Assembly: GCA_029531795.1 (NCBI GenBank)
Contig: JAPEIS010000015.1
Span: forward strand, 620,001 to 684,000
From: Sclerotinia nivalis
Lineage: Eukaryota > Ascomycota > Leotiomycetes > Helotiales > Sclerotiniaceae
Direction: 5' to 3'
Length of the DNA stretch: 64,000 nt
Shown here: positions 10,921-21,985 of the stretch, in pieces
Layout: every line of letters starts with the position of its first letter
How positions within the stretch are numbered: position 1 is the first letter of the stretch
Notes under the pieces: generated by a model
What the model saw: only the letters and a program-made list of their open reading frames with translations
Databases searched by the model: none
What the model was told of the DNA's origin: nothing
Translations under genes and position numbers: made by a program

Positions 10921-11678
10921 TCAAATTCGGAATTTAATGGCCGCAAGTCTTCTTTCTTGGACGCAAAAATTGTTGCCGAACACAGATCCACGCAGGAACA
11001 TGTTTGAATGCTTTATGAAGACATGGCGGCCTCCATACAAAGCTTGTGCGTGCGTGTGAATCGCCTGGAAAGGATTTTGACTACCGTGACCGGCGACAAT
11101 CAAACCTCGATTCTCCGCTAAGTTTTTCTTTGGTTGGTGACGCAGGGGAAATGCAAGAAGACTTGTGGAACTCTCAAATAGCTTTCGATAAGTAAGTAAG
11201 GCTGGGAGGTCAGCTTTTTGCAGGACATGCTGCCTCGGCGGTCGTCGCGACATATTCTTAAACCTACAGAAAACGTGTGTAAGACCTGCGATGACTGGTC
11301 CGCAATGAGGAAGGAATATCTTGATCTGCCTGCTGATGCTTGATTTGCTGGAGCTTGATTTGGGGGTTTTAGTGCAATGATCCGAGCCTAACGGTGGACA
11401 TGCTACAATCACTCATACATAAAAGCCCATATGGAATGCATATTTCCATGCGCTCTTTAGGATAAATTTATTCATTATTATTTTAAATTTCAGGATTTGA
11501 AGAAGCATTTTATGCTTAAAAACGAGGATGTTGGACCTCACGCACTTTCAATTCCTATCATCTGCGACAAACCACGGACCGCGCCGCTGCAGTAAACAAA
11601 AAAGTAAATGAGTCAAAAACTACCAGTCATCATCCAAGTGCGAAAATAATTAGAATGAAAAGCATTCTTTCCTCCAAC
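10921..11678. other. Region upstream of GTPase remnant, no gene supported
   Basis: A minus-strand open frame of 163 residues (11412-10921) is rich in Ser, Lys and Arg and matches no family I know. It sits directly 5' of the broken GTPase and could contain remains of its first exon, but no splice join restores a complete P-loop. Confidence 0.35.
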
Positions 11679-14600
11679 CTAACCGCTTCGCCGGAACAAG
11701 CTCATAAACCTCGATCTCTTCGAATCCAACTCACCAGATTCACCACTCTGCTTAGTCTCACTCCTATGAGCCTGCGATCCCGTACTCGTAAGGCTTCTCT
11801 GCGAGGCCGCTGTAGGACTCATACTCATACCTGGCCAAGTCGTTTGATGTGCTAATGAAGTAGGTCTGAGAACTTTTGTCGGAGCTCTAATAACGCTTTC
11901 AGTGGATGTAGAAGCGGATCGAAGAGCTCGGATACTTAGGATATATTTGGGGTCTTGTTCATTGATGTTGTTTAGTGTATTGGGAGAAGTTGCTACTACT
12001 GGTCTTGCGGGTGGTGAAGGAGTGCGGAGTAGGCGGCGATCGATAGAATTTTCGGGGTCCAATTGTTGGATATCATGATTAGAGACCTGTAAAGAAGGGC
12101 GGGGTGAACTAGAATCATTGCAGTCTTTGGAGATCTCTGATATGGAATTCCTTGAGGAAATAGGGATCAGACTCTCGTCGTTAGCATTTTCATAGCCATC
12201 CGGTTTGGACGTTTGAGATGTATATGGTGATGGAGGCTTGTTGGCGCCTTCATCGCTCTCTGATGTAGACTTTTCTATATGAGCACGGATGCGACGTATG
12301 TGGAGATCATTGGAAGTTTTAAGCGTGCCAGGTCTAATTGCTGAAATGGGAGTATGAGCATGGACACTAGTTGTCTTTAAGGGACTCTCGGGAATATCCG
12401 GCATTTGTCTTTCACCGAATTGTGATTTTCTTTTGCTTGGAGGATTTGGGGTTTTTTGCAAAGGCTTGTCATTTCCAGTATCAACTGTTCGATGATCATG
12501 ACTTTTTTCTCCAGACGAATGAGTTTCTGTCTGATTTACTCTTTGGCTAGTCCAAGTATTCTTTAATACTTGTTGTATCAAATTAATCATGTCAGGGTCG
12601 GGGACTTGTTGTTCTTGTTGACTCATCAAATCGACTTGGGTTCCATCTTTTGGTTGACAATAGAAGTGACCGGGAGTAAAATCCCTGGAATTTCGTGGAT
12701 TGGGCTTTTTTGTATGCCGTTTCGAGTTGTTAAGATCCTCTGCTGCCATTACTTGGTACGTAACTGTAGCATTCCTGGAAGGTGTCCTAGTTGGGTCTAA
12801 TAACGGTTTCACCGAGTCAGGCGATGAATTAGGCGAAATAGTCGATCGTGAAAGATCTTGATATAATTTGACGTGGTCGCCGACCGTCGTAACAGATAAC
12901 GAAGTATCTGGTCTCATTAGACTGTCATCATGATCTTTAGGGCATTCAAGAGAACAAACTGATGCCTCGTACAACCACGGAGTATTGAGGCTCTCCTGAT
13001 GATCGGGGAATTCTGGTGACATTGGAGCCGTAGACTCGGCGTATAGATTTGGTGCGTGTTTTAGACCTGCATATAATTGAGGAAGTGGCGGCCATGCAGA
13101 TCGATCTGGGATAACAAATTGGCGCATATCTTCTCCTTGACCGAAGATGGATTTGAGTAAAGTCTTAGTATAATCTAGAGGAAACCCGGCTATTCTGACC
13201 GATTTGACAATGCCACGAAGGTTTATGACTGCATCACAAAATTGCATAGCTTCTTTCGGAAAATATTCTAGTATATCATTCGTTAGTGAGCAGACGGGCT
13301 TCGGAACTGCGAAAAAAAAAAAACCGGTGGACCTACCAAAAAAATCATCTGCTTTCCAGTCAGGATCATTTTCATCGATTGGCCGACGGCCATTAAAACG
13401 TCGACACAACAATGTAAGCTCGGCCATTTTGCCCCCTCGCTCCATCAGACCATTGACAACAGAAAGTAGAAGATTTTCCATTTTTTCCATGTTGTACCCA
13501 AAGCGTCTAGCAAATTTGAGTGCGTTACCACCGAATCTAGTAAGGTCAATTTCGATTGTAAGGTGTTGAATTCTATCCAGAAAGTTGGGTAACCAAACAC
13601 TTGAGAGTGGAGTGAAAGCGGAATTGCAAAATGGTGTTAAGGTAACATGAAATTGATATTCGGTCCAGAAATAGGTCATCAAATCATTTCTCATTAGGCT
13701 GAAAGATGCCAATCCTCCGGCAACACTTTCAAGAACATTCCAAGGTGAGCTGAAGTAATATCCATGGTAGCAGTTCTTTATAACAAAATGAGGTGATAGT
13801 AGTATTGTAATACTTTTTCTGTTAGGTAAACAGTAAGAATATACTTTTCGGCGGACATTGATAGGCAGATCAAAAAATGGAGAGAAATTGTTGTTTTGTC
13901 GTGGCGGAAGACAATGCCCAAAAAGATCATTGAAATCAATAGGCACACCATCATCAGCCATAAGGTCCCAATTTCTGTCGAAAGGAGGATCCCAAGGAAG
14001 GGTAGTCTCTTTGGCACTAGTCGAAACATATTGCCGTTGAGACCGTGAGGTTTCTCTGCCGCCGCCTAGTGCCAAACGCTGGAGTCTTGCAGGTTGAGGC
14101 TGATTCCTGCTTTTTGTAGATGAGGTACGTGATACAGCAGAAAGCCAACTCGAGCGGTTCGATTTGCTTGCATTTGACGGCGGATGAATAGTCAATAACA
14201 TATCATTTTGTGGTGAATTGATTTGAGCACCTTCGGGGATCTGGAATGAAACTATTGATGATCGCTTTGCAGTTGTAGGTGGAGTCGAGTGTTCAGATTT
14301 TGGGGTTGTTTGATTCATTATTGGTGGTGCCTTCACTCCTGTAGAATGTCTACTGGATATAGATGATGCCCGCGCTGGAAGTGATAGATCCTTCTCCAAT
14401 GATGGAAGTTGCTTTATCGTATGAATGGATGATCTATTATTGGAAGTCGTAGAGGCAGTCTGAAGTTTTTTAGGAAGGCGCGCTCCAGCTATATATGCCG
14501 TTTGAGTTGAAGGGAACCGGTTATTTTCTGGTGCTGGCACATCCTTGATTGCTTGAATAGGATTTTTATTATCGGCACAGAAAGAAGTAGAAAGAGATTT

Positions 14601-15087
14601 CCTAAGTTTGCTGGCTGTGGATGCTGCACGAGCTGGAAGCTTTTTCTTTGGTGATGGAATGTCTTGCATAGATTGTACAGATATTCTGTTGTTAGGAGAA
14701 AATGAATTTGATTTTGGTATTCTGCTTGTTGTTGGTGATATATGACTTGAAGTCAATTGACCTTTCTGAGAAGATGAACTCTCAACAGATTTAATGACAA
14801 CATGATCATTGGGTGATAGAGAGCTGTACTTCTTGAATCTGCCGGATTTGGATGAGATACTACCTGGTAGAGATCGACCACTGTACAATAACAGACTATC
14901 TTGCGCTGACTCAACAGAACAAGCACTGGTCTGAGATGTAGTTGGGGAGTCAGATTTTCTTGAGAGAGGAGACAATGATCGTTTTATTGACCCTACAATA
15001 GACCTTCGCAAGGACACTATTATTATCAGCAAGGTTTCTGATAACAGAATGGAATGAGATCTTACATCTCTTGTTGTTGGAGCTCAT
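11679..15087 (-). CDS. Large Ser/Thr-rich protein with central F-box-like/2EXR-type fold region
   Basis: Two exons: 15087-15066 (MSSNNKR) and 15016-11679, joined through a 49-bp GTAAGA...AATAG intron, giving about 1119 residues. Residues 1-340 are Ser-rich with repeated Ser-Pro-x-x-(Arg/Lys) blocks. The central region (about 375-650) is the only folded-looking part. It begins SPFFDLPINVRRKVYSYCLP, which resembles the LP-x-E-(I/V)-R-x-x-(I/V)-(Y/F) opening of fungal 2EXR/F-box-like domains, and contains an aromatic-rich core. The C-terminal ~450 residues are again disordered. A run of Phe codons (near 13310) falls next to a GT..AG-like stretch but is too short to be an intron. Possible role: a large adaptor in ubiquitin ligation or signalling; this is inference from the LPxxVR pattern only. 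Confidence 0.7.
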
Positions 15088-16302
15088 ATTAACTGTGGAG
15101 TCTATGGTTTCCAATTGTTTGGAAGTCAAACTATGTAGGAACTGGTGAGATGCGCCCGAGAGATCGGTTAGGATGTAATTGGTTATTTTGATTGATTAGA
15201 ACGAAATTTTCTTAGCGAGTTAAGTTAGAGTTGTGTTAGCAAGGCTGTGAAAATAGCATGAGCAGTGAAGTGAGGATATGAAGTTTGATTCCACTTGTGT
15301 TGAGTGGAGTTTGAAATCAACACCCAAATGCAAAATTCAAATGTGATCCTGCTTATATTGACTTCCTCCTCCACCAGAATTCTCTTGATGAACCCAGTAT
15401 ATGCTTCAAAAGGCTACCGGTTTATTCATGTTTTCAGATATAAAATCATCGCATTGAATAAGGATTGATCGTAAAAGGTCTTGGTCTTCTGAGGAGGCAA
15501 CGGAATTGTTGTTTGACCCCCTTTTACCAAAGGAACACTAGAAACACTTGAAGAAAGAAACTTCATCTTAGGAGTCTTTATGAACTCAAGTTATGAATCA
15601 AGGACATTCAAGGATTCATTATCTTTTGAAGATGGTTCCTTGGTGACAAACCTCATTACCTCGTCTTGCTCGAAATAGCAACCTATAAGGATTAATGCAC
15701 CAAGATTCTCAAGCATGGAACTTTGAGATGTACTCATTAGCACACTTCCCTCGTGGCCATGCAGCCCTGCTCATGGTCTACTCAAGACCGACGAGTAAAC
15801 ATTGGCATGAAATGAGAATCATTCCATGAATAGTGATAGTTTTCATGGATCTCCTGTCGGAACCTATTCAACATAAAAGTCATTAAGCCTGCGGCTTTGC
15901 GCCGATAAGTATAAGCCGAAGGTACCATACTGAGAGGATATCGAGAAGACAGTTCCAGAGAAAGCATTGATATCAATAGGAAGTACCTAGTAGTGAATCA
16001 AATATTAATTATTAGGTGTAAATGTATGTATTTATGAGATGTTACGTGAAGCATGTAAATTGTGAAGTGTGATGTCACTTGAGGTCACAATGAACTTTTA
16101 CTTACCTTATCTCGGAAGAAAGATCTGCCGGACCCCGCCTTCGTCATGATCGATTTTTTGAAAACCATTTCTTCTTTCCGCACAACAGACGACCATTCCC
16201 ATTTCAATTTGCGCGCATATCTTTAAAACTTGCAGACTATATTTATCACATACTCAGATTGTAAAACCACATTCTCCAGGTCATTCTACTGAAATTACCA
16301 AA
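15088..16302. other. Divergent intergenic region
   Basis: About 1.2 kb between divergent genes. Only short open frames (15782-15976 minus) with no recognisable content. Expected to hold the promoters of the large Ser-rich gene and PBDC1. Confidence 0.45.
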
Positions 16303-17026
16303 ATGAGTGCGCCCCCAGCAAAGTTCGATGCCGAAAAGGCAGATAATTTCGAAGATGTAAGTTATCTTCAATCGTATGCAGGCAAAGTTCTGCTGCATTT
16401 ACCCTATGTTCACGATACTAACACACTGTTAGATTGAGAAGCAATTCGCAGTCAAAGGTTCGCACAGCTTCAAAGCCTCCCATATATTACCCCGCCATTG
16501 ACCCCGCAACTAGCCGTTCAACATATGTCTACATATTGGGCAATCCTCGAGAAAGTCCGCGGATCCTCCCTTCGACTCACAAAGATCGATAACGATATAT
16601 ATGAGCATTTGATGAAGGATTTCCCAGATTTCGATCCGGCTGCTACGATTAATGAGGATGAAATGAAGAGCAAGGCAGGAAAGGAGAAATGGAGAAGCTT
16701 TATGATGACTTATGAGAAGAAGGTTGATGATTATAATTTTGGAACAATGTTGAGAACGAACCCGAAATTTGAATATGGACAGGACGAGACTATCTTCGGT
16801 ATGTTTTCGACGGACGTGATTCGGGGAAGGAGCATAGAGCTAACGATGGCCATGGTAGTACCTAGAATGCAATTCTATGCTTACGAAATTGCGAGGTTTG
16901 TTTACTACTACCGCTTAAAGAAATATCCATTAACATTTCAATAGAAACCGCAAGGGATTGAACGATTGGATTTATGAAAAGGAGCACCCGGAGGCCGAGA
17001 AAAAGACCGAAGAGAACAAATCCTAA
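16303..17026 (+). CDS. PBDC1: PBDC1-family protein (YPL225W homologue)
   Basis: Four exons: 16303-16356, 16433-16457, 16514-16895 and 16945-17026, giving 180 residues with a consistent frame. The joins read VKAVQHMSTYW and IARNRKGLNDW, both characteristic of this family. The body contains LRLTKIDNDIYEHLMKDFPD and the Lys/Glu-rich C-terminus (EKEHPEAEKKTEENKS) is typical. The intron ends are ACTAACAC..TTAG, TTGACC..CTAG and CAATAG. The yeast homologue Ypl225w is described as a chaperone of newly made eEF1A; the older name 'polysaccharide biosynthesis domain-containing 1' is not functionally informative. Length matches the family's usual ~150-200 residues. Confidence 0.92.
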
Positions 17027-18091
17027 ATATTAAATTTCATTTATAAATAATATACCCTTCATCCTCATGGCATTTATTTAGCCCTGTAGTTCATAGACTT
17101 ATTCATGTGCGGATTTAGAGTCAATTTACTATTGCAGAAACGCTTTCCATTTTATGATCTAAAATTACTTTCCTCTATTTTTTACTCAGTGGTAATATAT
17201 GATCAAGTTATCAATCAGTGTCATTTGTTGATCATTGTCAATTATCCATCAATTAACACAATGCTTAGCAATCGCAATAACCAGCTATGCCAAACAAAAA
17301 GACCAAGATAGAAATACAAGTAACCGACAATCGAAACAAAAATACTTGCGAAGGAATGGAGAGGAACCCAAAATCATGTACATACTAATAAATGCCAAGA
17401 ATTCTGAACCAACAACACAAAGAAGAGAAAATGGGACGATGATATGAGGCGCATCGCAAGAGAAAGAGGACAGGGAGGCCAGATGGAAAGAAAAGAACAC
17501 ATAAAAAATTAGCATGCGGTTTGGTCTAGTGTGTCTGCTCCGGTTTTTGGAAGTTAAGCAGAATCGGATTTTCAAAAAAAGATTGATAGAAGAAAACCTG
17601 GAAGTTTCAGCTACGGAGATATTAAGATAAGACTCATTCAATGTGACGGAAGTATATCATCAATCCTTGGGATAGGATTTGGGAGGCTACGAATAAAGGG
17701 TGGTGAGAACTTTTTCTGTATTATGGCTTCATTCATTTTCGGCTTTTTCACGTGCAGAGTCTTGGGACAGTTGGAAAGTACACAGTCACGAAATTATAAA
17801 AGGCCGTCTAGTTGTCAATTTATCAGCGTCACTGAAACTTGAGAAGTGTTGGTGTATGACTTGTTTATCATCTGAAGCTACTAGTGTATCTTTCCTGGCC
17901 ATACAATGGATTTAAGAAGGCTTGGGAAGCAATCAATCCAGTTGTTTTTGCCGTTTACTCCCAAAGCAGTTGAAGTACATAGTCATTCAAGTGAAAACAT
18001 CTCGCTGATCGCACTTGAATTACATCCATCCAACCATCCATCTCTCAGACCTTGTTCTCATCTCCACCTATCCACCTCCAGCACCAACCCT
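17027..18091. other. Convergent intergenic region
   Basis: AT-rich 3' flank of PBDC1 and of the BTB gene. The open frame 17285-17641 (minus) is hydrophobic but unlike any family I know and lacks a convincing start context. Nothing else supported. Confidence 0.4.
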
Positions 18092-18925
18092 TCACTTGTC
18101 CGTTTCACTATTAAAAGGTGTCTCTTTGTGCAAAGGACACTTTTCATTCCAAGCATGCTGATGGTAGTCGCATGGGCTGACTCTTCTTGAATCCCTAGGA
18201 TCCAAATCCACCTTCCATGGTATTCCAGCAGGTTTGTGGATAGCCTGCAGAGTATCCAAGTGAAGCCCATCAATATGTAAGCGTGCATCTTCGATGCGTC
18301 TATAAGTATCGTCACATGTGCCGCCGTAAAAACAGTTGAAGGAAATAGATACATAGCAGCGGGCGAGAAAACGTCGTGCCATGGATGGTTTCTGAATTTC
18401 AGATTCTTCCTTGGTATGCTTGTATACATGTCGAATGGCATCCATCGAAGGAAATGTCTGACTTTGGAAGTAAAAAGATGTGATGCGATTCATCATCACA
18501 TCCTGTAAGTATGGAATTTCATTCTTTTCCGCCAAAATATAAATGTCCCACAAGGTATCAATATCGCTGACTGTTTCCGGCAGCCAAAATCTTCCGCGAT
18601 ATGCAAATTGCAATAATCCTAGAAATACCTTGGGGTCCTCTACAAGTCGAAACGATTCAGAGTTTCCAACTGTGCCGAGTATTTTGGCAAAAAGCTTTGG
18701 TTGGTAACGTGTGAGCAGCTCTTTGTGTACTGTGAATTCGTTCTCATATCCGCTCTTTACAACGGTGATTTTTACCATGGCATGGTTTGCGCTGGGAACA
18801 TTAGTTTCAGTAACACATTGGGTCATGTTTGAATGTAATCACCGATTCCTTCCTGGCAATGGTGCAAAGCGAGGGTCTGCTTCTTGCCACTTGTAGGAAG
18901 CGATGGTTTGAGTCTTTGAAGACAT
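18092..18925 (-). CDS. BTB/POZ domain protein 1
   Basis: A two-exon model, 18925-18843 and 18791-18092, gives 260 residues starting MSSKTQTIASYKWQEADP. The 51-bp intron has GTGATT, a CTAAT branch and CCCAG. If unspliced, a second ATG at 18826 would give 244 residues. The BTB core is clear: VKITVVKSGYENEFTVHKELL, then YQPKLFAKIL, then FLGLLQFAYRGRFWLP, IDTLWDIYILAEKNEIPYLQDVMMNRI. This is the substrate-adaptor fold that binds cullin-3 or self-associates. The C-terminus ends CDYHQHAWNEKCPLHKE, a His/Cys motif shared with the neighbouring paralogue. The two genes are in the same orientation about 1.05 kb apart. Confidence 0.85.
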
Positions 18926-19975
18926 TGTCTAGGTGAACTCTTTGTGGAGAATTACCTAAGTGCTGGTAAAGTGTTTGCGAGGTAGCTTTTATGGAGAAAG
19001 GAAAATTTCTTGATGGAAAGTTTATTTATTTTAATTTGTGGTATGTGCAGATAAGTATTTGTTGGTGGAGTTGTCCAAGATTTGTCTCGGAAGATGTTAT
19101 GTTGAGAGGCTGGAGGTGATGACGAGCCTATATATTAGACAGAAAGTATATGGTTGTAACTGTAGAGCTTTTCGTACAGTCAAGTTATTAATGCAATGAG
19201 GTACAGAGAAACTTCATAGTACGGCCCTACCCTCCTCGCTGAGTGGAAAGTCTTTCAATGTTCCCGTACTGCACACACCGGGGTGGTCGCTAATTCGATG
19301 TCGCTCAAGTACAATTGGAGCAGCTCGAAAACTGGCTAAGGGAATTGGGAGTATTCCATGCCAATGTTTCCCCCTTTGAATTTTCAGGATGCAGTCACTA
19401 AAGAGACAATTAAGCGAGGTATTTGTACACATCTTACTCTGTAGCGTGTGGTGGAGCAAATTATTGGTAAGGATTGCGCATAAAGCCTAGTGGCTATTAA
19501 TGAAATCATCACATAAGTATATTTGATTATGTCTCTCACATCTAGACGGGCGCTCTGCAGAGGAGAGGAGGAGTAGGGGAAGAGATGAAGGTGAGGGCAC
19601 AAGGTGACGTGGGGTAAAATATTGGAGATCAGGAAGGTGAATGGGAATGATGAAAGAGTGAATACGTGAGCAATGACTTAGTTGGCCAAGAGAAAAATCG
19701 ATACTAGTTTTGGAAGCGTTACACTTATCAATCATATTTTTCTTATACTCGGTTTTTTGGTCCGCGGATGCACATGACATTTGTAGGCAATTCAAATAAT
19801 ACAGTGAGGTCAAAGTAGAGAGGTCTAGATTCCGTCAGAGTACAGATGCCCAGTGCTGGCTTCTGGAGTCTACATATAACGTCAAGTTAACGTTTATATG
19901 ATCAATCTCGCCACAATCCCTGACAGTTCAAAAATCCACCTATTGATCAAGTTATCCGTACTGACACTATTGTCT
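18926..19975. other. Spacer between BTB paralogues
   Basis: No supported gene. Minus-strand frames 19214-19459, 19384-19602 and 19487-19813 overlap one another in different frames and have no family signal. Expected promoter of BTB protein 1 and 3' flank of BTB protein 2. Confidence 0.4.
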
Positions 19976-20722
19976 TCACGCCCTTTCCTGGAAATTAGGA
20001 CATTTTGTTCCCCAGGCGTGGTGGTGATACATGCACGGGGAAGCATCTCTAGGGTCCCGTGCGCCATTATACGGTGTCCCGTTCCACCTCATAAGTTTGA
20101 GAGCATCAAGCAGAAGAGTATCAGTATTCTTAGCTGCATCCACCAGCTCCTCGCTGTAGCGGATAGGCAATGAGGGGGGCTTTGTGTTGCGGTCCATAAG
20201 GTGGGCATAGCACATTACTAAGAACCTCCTAGCAGCACAATCATTTCTCGTCTTATATCCCATTTGCATATGTAGAGAATCTGGGAAAGATGAAGAACTG
20301 CTGTTCTTGTAGGTATTGACGATCCGGTTCATGAGGATGTCCTGGAGATCGATCAAATCATGATTTTCGGCATAAATGTACAAGCCCCACAGGGTGTCCA
20401 AAAAAATCCCACCGAAGAACTTTCCATGATAGGCGAATTGCAACAGGCCAATGAAAACCTCTGGGTCCGGTTGGTATGCATCAAACCGACCCTGCAGCGG
20501 GCCACTTCCTACTCTCGACATGCGAACATCACCGAATAGACGAGGTTGATGATGAGTGATTAATTCCGCGTGGACTAGGAATTCTCGTGCATTTTTATCT
20601 GTGCCGACAGTGATTGTGACCATCTGTTTGCTAAATTTGAGAGTGGAGGTTTTCTGCCAGTCGAAGAATTTGCCAACTGGTGCAGCTGATTGAGCCGAGT
20701 CTTGTTTGGTAGAAGTAACCAT
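19976..20722 (-). CDS. BTB/POZ domain protein 2 (tandem paralogue)
   Basis: Intact 248-residue frame. BTB signals in order: QMVTITVGTDKNAREFLVHAELITHHQPRLFGD (shown in part by TVGTDKNAREFLVHAEL), FIGLLQFAYHGKFF, DTLWGLYIYAENHDLIDLQDILMNRIV. Downstream, CAARRFLVMCY matches MARRFLARCY of its neighbour, and the tail CMYHHHAWGTKCPNF matches its neighbour's CDYHQHAWNEKCP. So these are diverged duplicates sharing a C-terminal domain as well as the BTB. The role is presumably Cul3-type substrate adaptor or an oligomerisation module; no kelch or DNA-binding domain is present. Confidence 0.87.
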   Translation of the reverse strand: MVTSTKQDSAQSAAPVGKFFDWQKTSTLKFSKQMVTITVGTDKNAREFLVHAELITHHQPRLFGDVRMSRVGSGPLQGRFDAYQPDPEVFIGLLQFAYHGKFFGGIFLDTLWGLYIYAENHDLIDLQDILMNRIVNTYKNSSSSSFPDSLHMQMGYKTRNDCAARRFLVMCYAHLMDRNTKPPSLPIRYSEELVDAAKNTDTLLLDALKLMRWNGTPYNGARDPRDASPCMYHHHAWGTKCPNFQERA

Positions 20723-20752
20723 GTTGTGAATTCCTTGGTTGATCAGAATGTC

Positions 20753-21412
20753 TTATGGGGGATGTCTTGTTGAACTCTGAGAATTCTGAGGATTAGACGT
20801 GGGTAAAGATGGGTATTTATACCTGGAAGCATAGATAGCAGCACGACCGTATCGTTTGCAATACAGCCTAGAAATCCAAGCGTAACTATACACAGCCAAA
20901 ATGAGGTAGAATATCTTTATCCAAAAACCGTACTGGTTGATGTAATCAGGATTGTTGTCTACTACAATGTAATTACCGTAAACTGTAAGACTCTTGTTCC
21001 CATCAAAACTTCGTTGTTGTGTATCTGTATTAGTTCTGTAGTCAGGATTGTTGTCTATTACAATGCAATTACCGTAAACTGTAAGACTCTTCTCCTCATC
21101 AAAACTTCGCTGTTGTGTATCCAAAAACCGTACTGGTTGCGAGATCAGAATCGCCGTCTACTACGGTGCACAAGCAGAGAACTGGAATTGCCGTAAGCCG
21201 CCGAGCATCTTCTCCTCGCCAAAACTTCGCCGCTGCGCGCCTAGAGGTTGATTGATACATGTCGACATGACTTCTATCAAGCTTGTACGGCTTTCGCTAA
21301 AATAACGAGCTGATTTGCAATTCTTACAAGAGCTGCGCTTCTCCATTCTCATAATCGCGAGTCTCTGACCGCGTAGCTCTCGATATAGTACTATGTGTTG
21401 ACGGTAATGCAT
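20753..21412 (-). pseudogene. Possible remnant of a repeat-containing membrane protein
   Basis: Two minus-strand frames in the same phase (21412-21161 and 21124-20753) are separated by tandem stop codons. The second contains two copies of a TQQRSF-x-x-x-KSLTVYGN block encoded by the minisatellite here, then a hydrophobic helix (IFYLILAVYSYAWI). It may be a decayed ORF or simply the translation of the repeat. No family recognised. Confidence 0.25.
20919..21241. repeat. Three-copy ~100-bp minisatellite
   Basis: Copies start near 20919, 21024 and 21119. Each has a tract like ccgtaaactgtaagactctt followed by catcaaaacttcg and a ttgtgtatc-type end. Copies 1 and 3 also share ccaaaaaccgtactggttg. 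Copy 3 is GC-rich where copies 1 and 2 have A or T (for example gccgtaagccgccgagc versus accgtaaactgtaagac), so most differences are transitions. Confidence 0.7.
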
Positions 21413-21985
21413 TGGAGATACCGTATAAGATTGGCCACCAAGAAGATTACAAGTAGAGTCCGCAGAAATGTTAAATGTGTGGAATATTGATGAGATTATT
21501 TGAAACGTGGTTTAGACCTTGATCAAATCACAAAACTGATCGAAACATATTATGAAGCACACGACCTTTCTGTGGTTTTCTTGCCGAATGAGGACTTCCC
21601 CATTCGTTGCTGTGTATACATTTTGAAATTCGTATTGACCTTGTTATATGTAAAGATATACATGATTTCTTCTTCGTATAAACATTCTTGGGGTACTTTA
21701 AGATTTCCTAAACTAAGAAATCAAGCTTTCTTTGAAGCTATTCAATCTAGAGGTTTGACTTATTGAGTTAAGTGAATCAAGTAGATACAGAAGTCATTGT
21801 GCAGTAAGTCAGTAAGTCATAGATATCAGAGTAAGATTAAATTCGTGTGATCTTCGCAATGGAATGGAATGTATTCTGCTGTATTTCATGAGTGACGATT
21901 ATTCCGTCGGGCGAACAAGCTCAGATTATGCTATGTCACATGACCCAGCCACCCCCCCCCCATCTCTCCTTCAACTCATATTGAA
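21413..21985. other. Intergenic, no gene seen
   Basis: Contains an 88-residue plus-strand frame (21500-21766) without family signal and a poly-C run near 21952 just past the 3' end of the monooxygenase gene. Confidence 0.4.

Noticed and set aside
13290..13350. A GT..AG stretch around the Phe run in the large Ser-rich protein (minus strand)
   Set aside because: The implied intron would be about 30 bases, below the usual fungal minimum, and the frame is already open.
17285..17641. 118-codon minus-strand frame downstream of PBDC1
   Set aside because: Hydrophobic, AT-driven composition with no family signal; likely a chance frame in the 3' flank.
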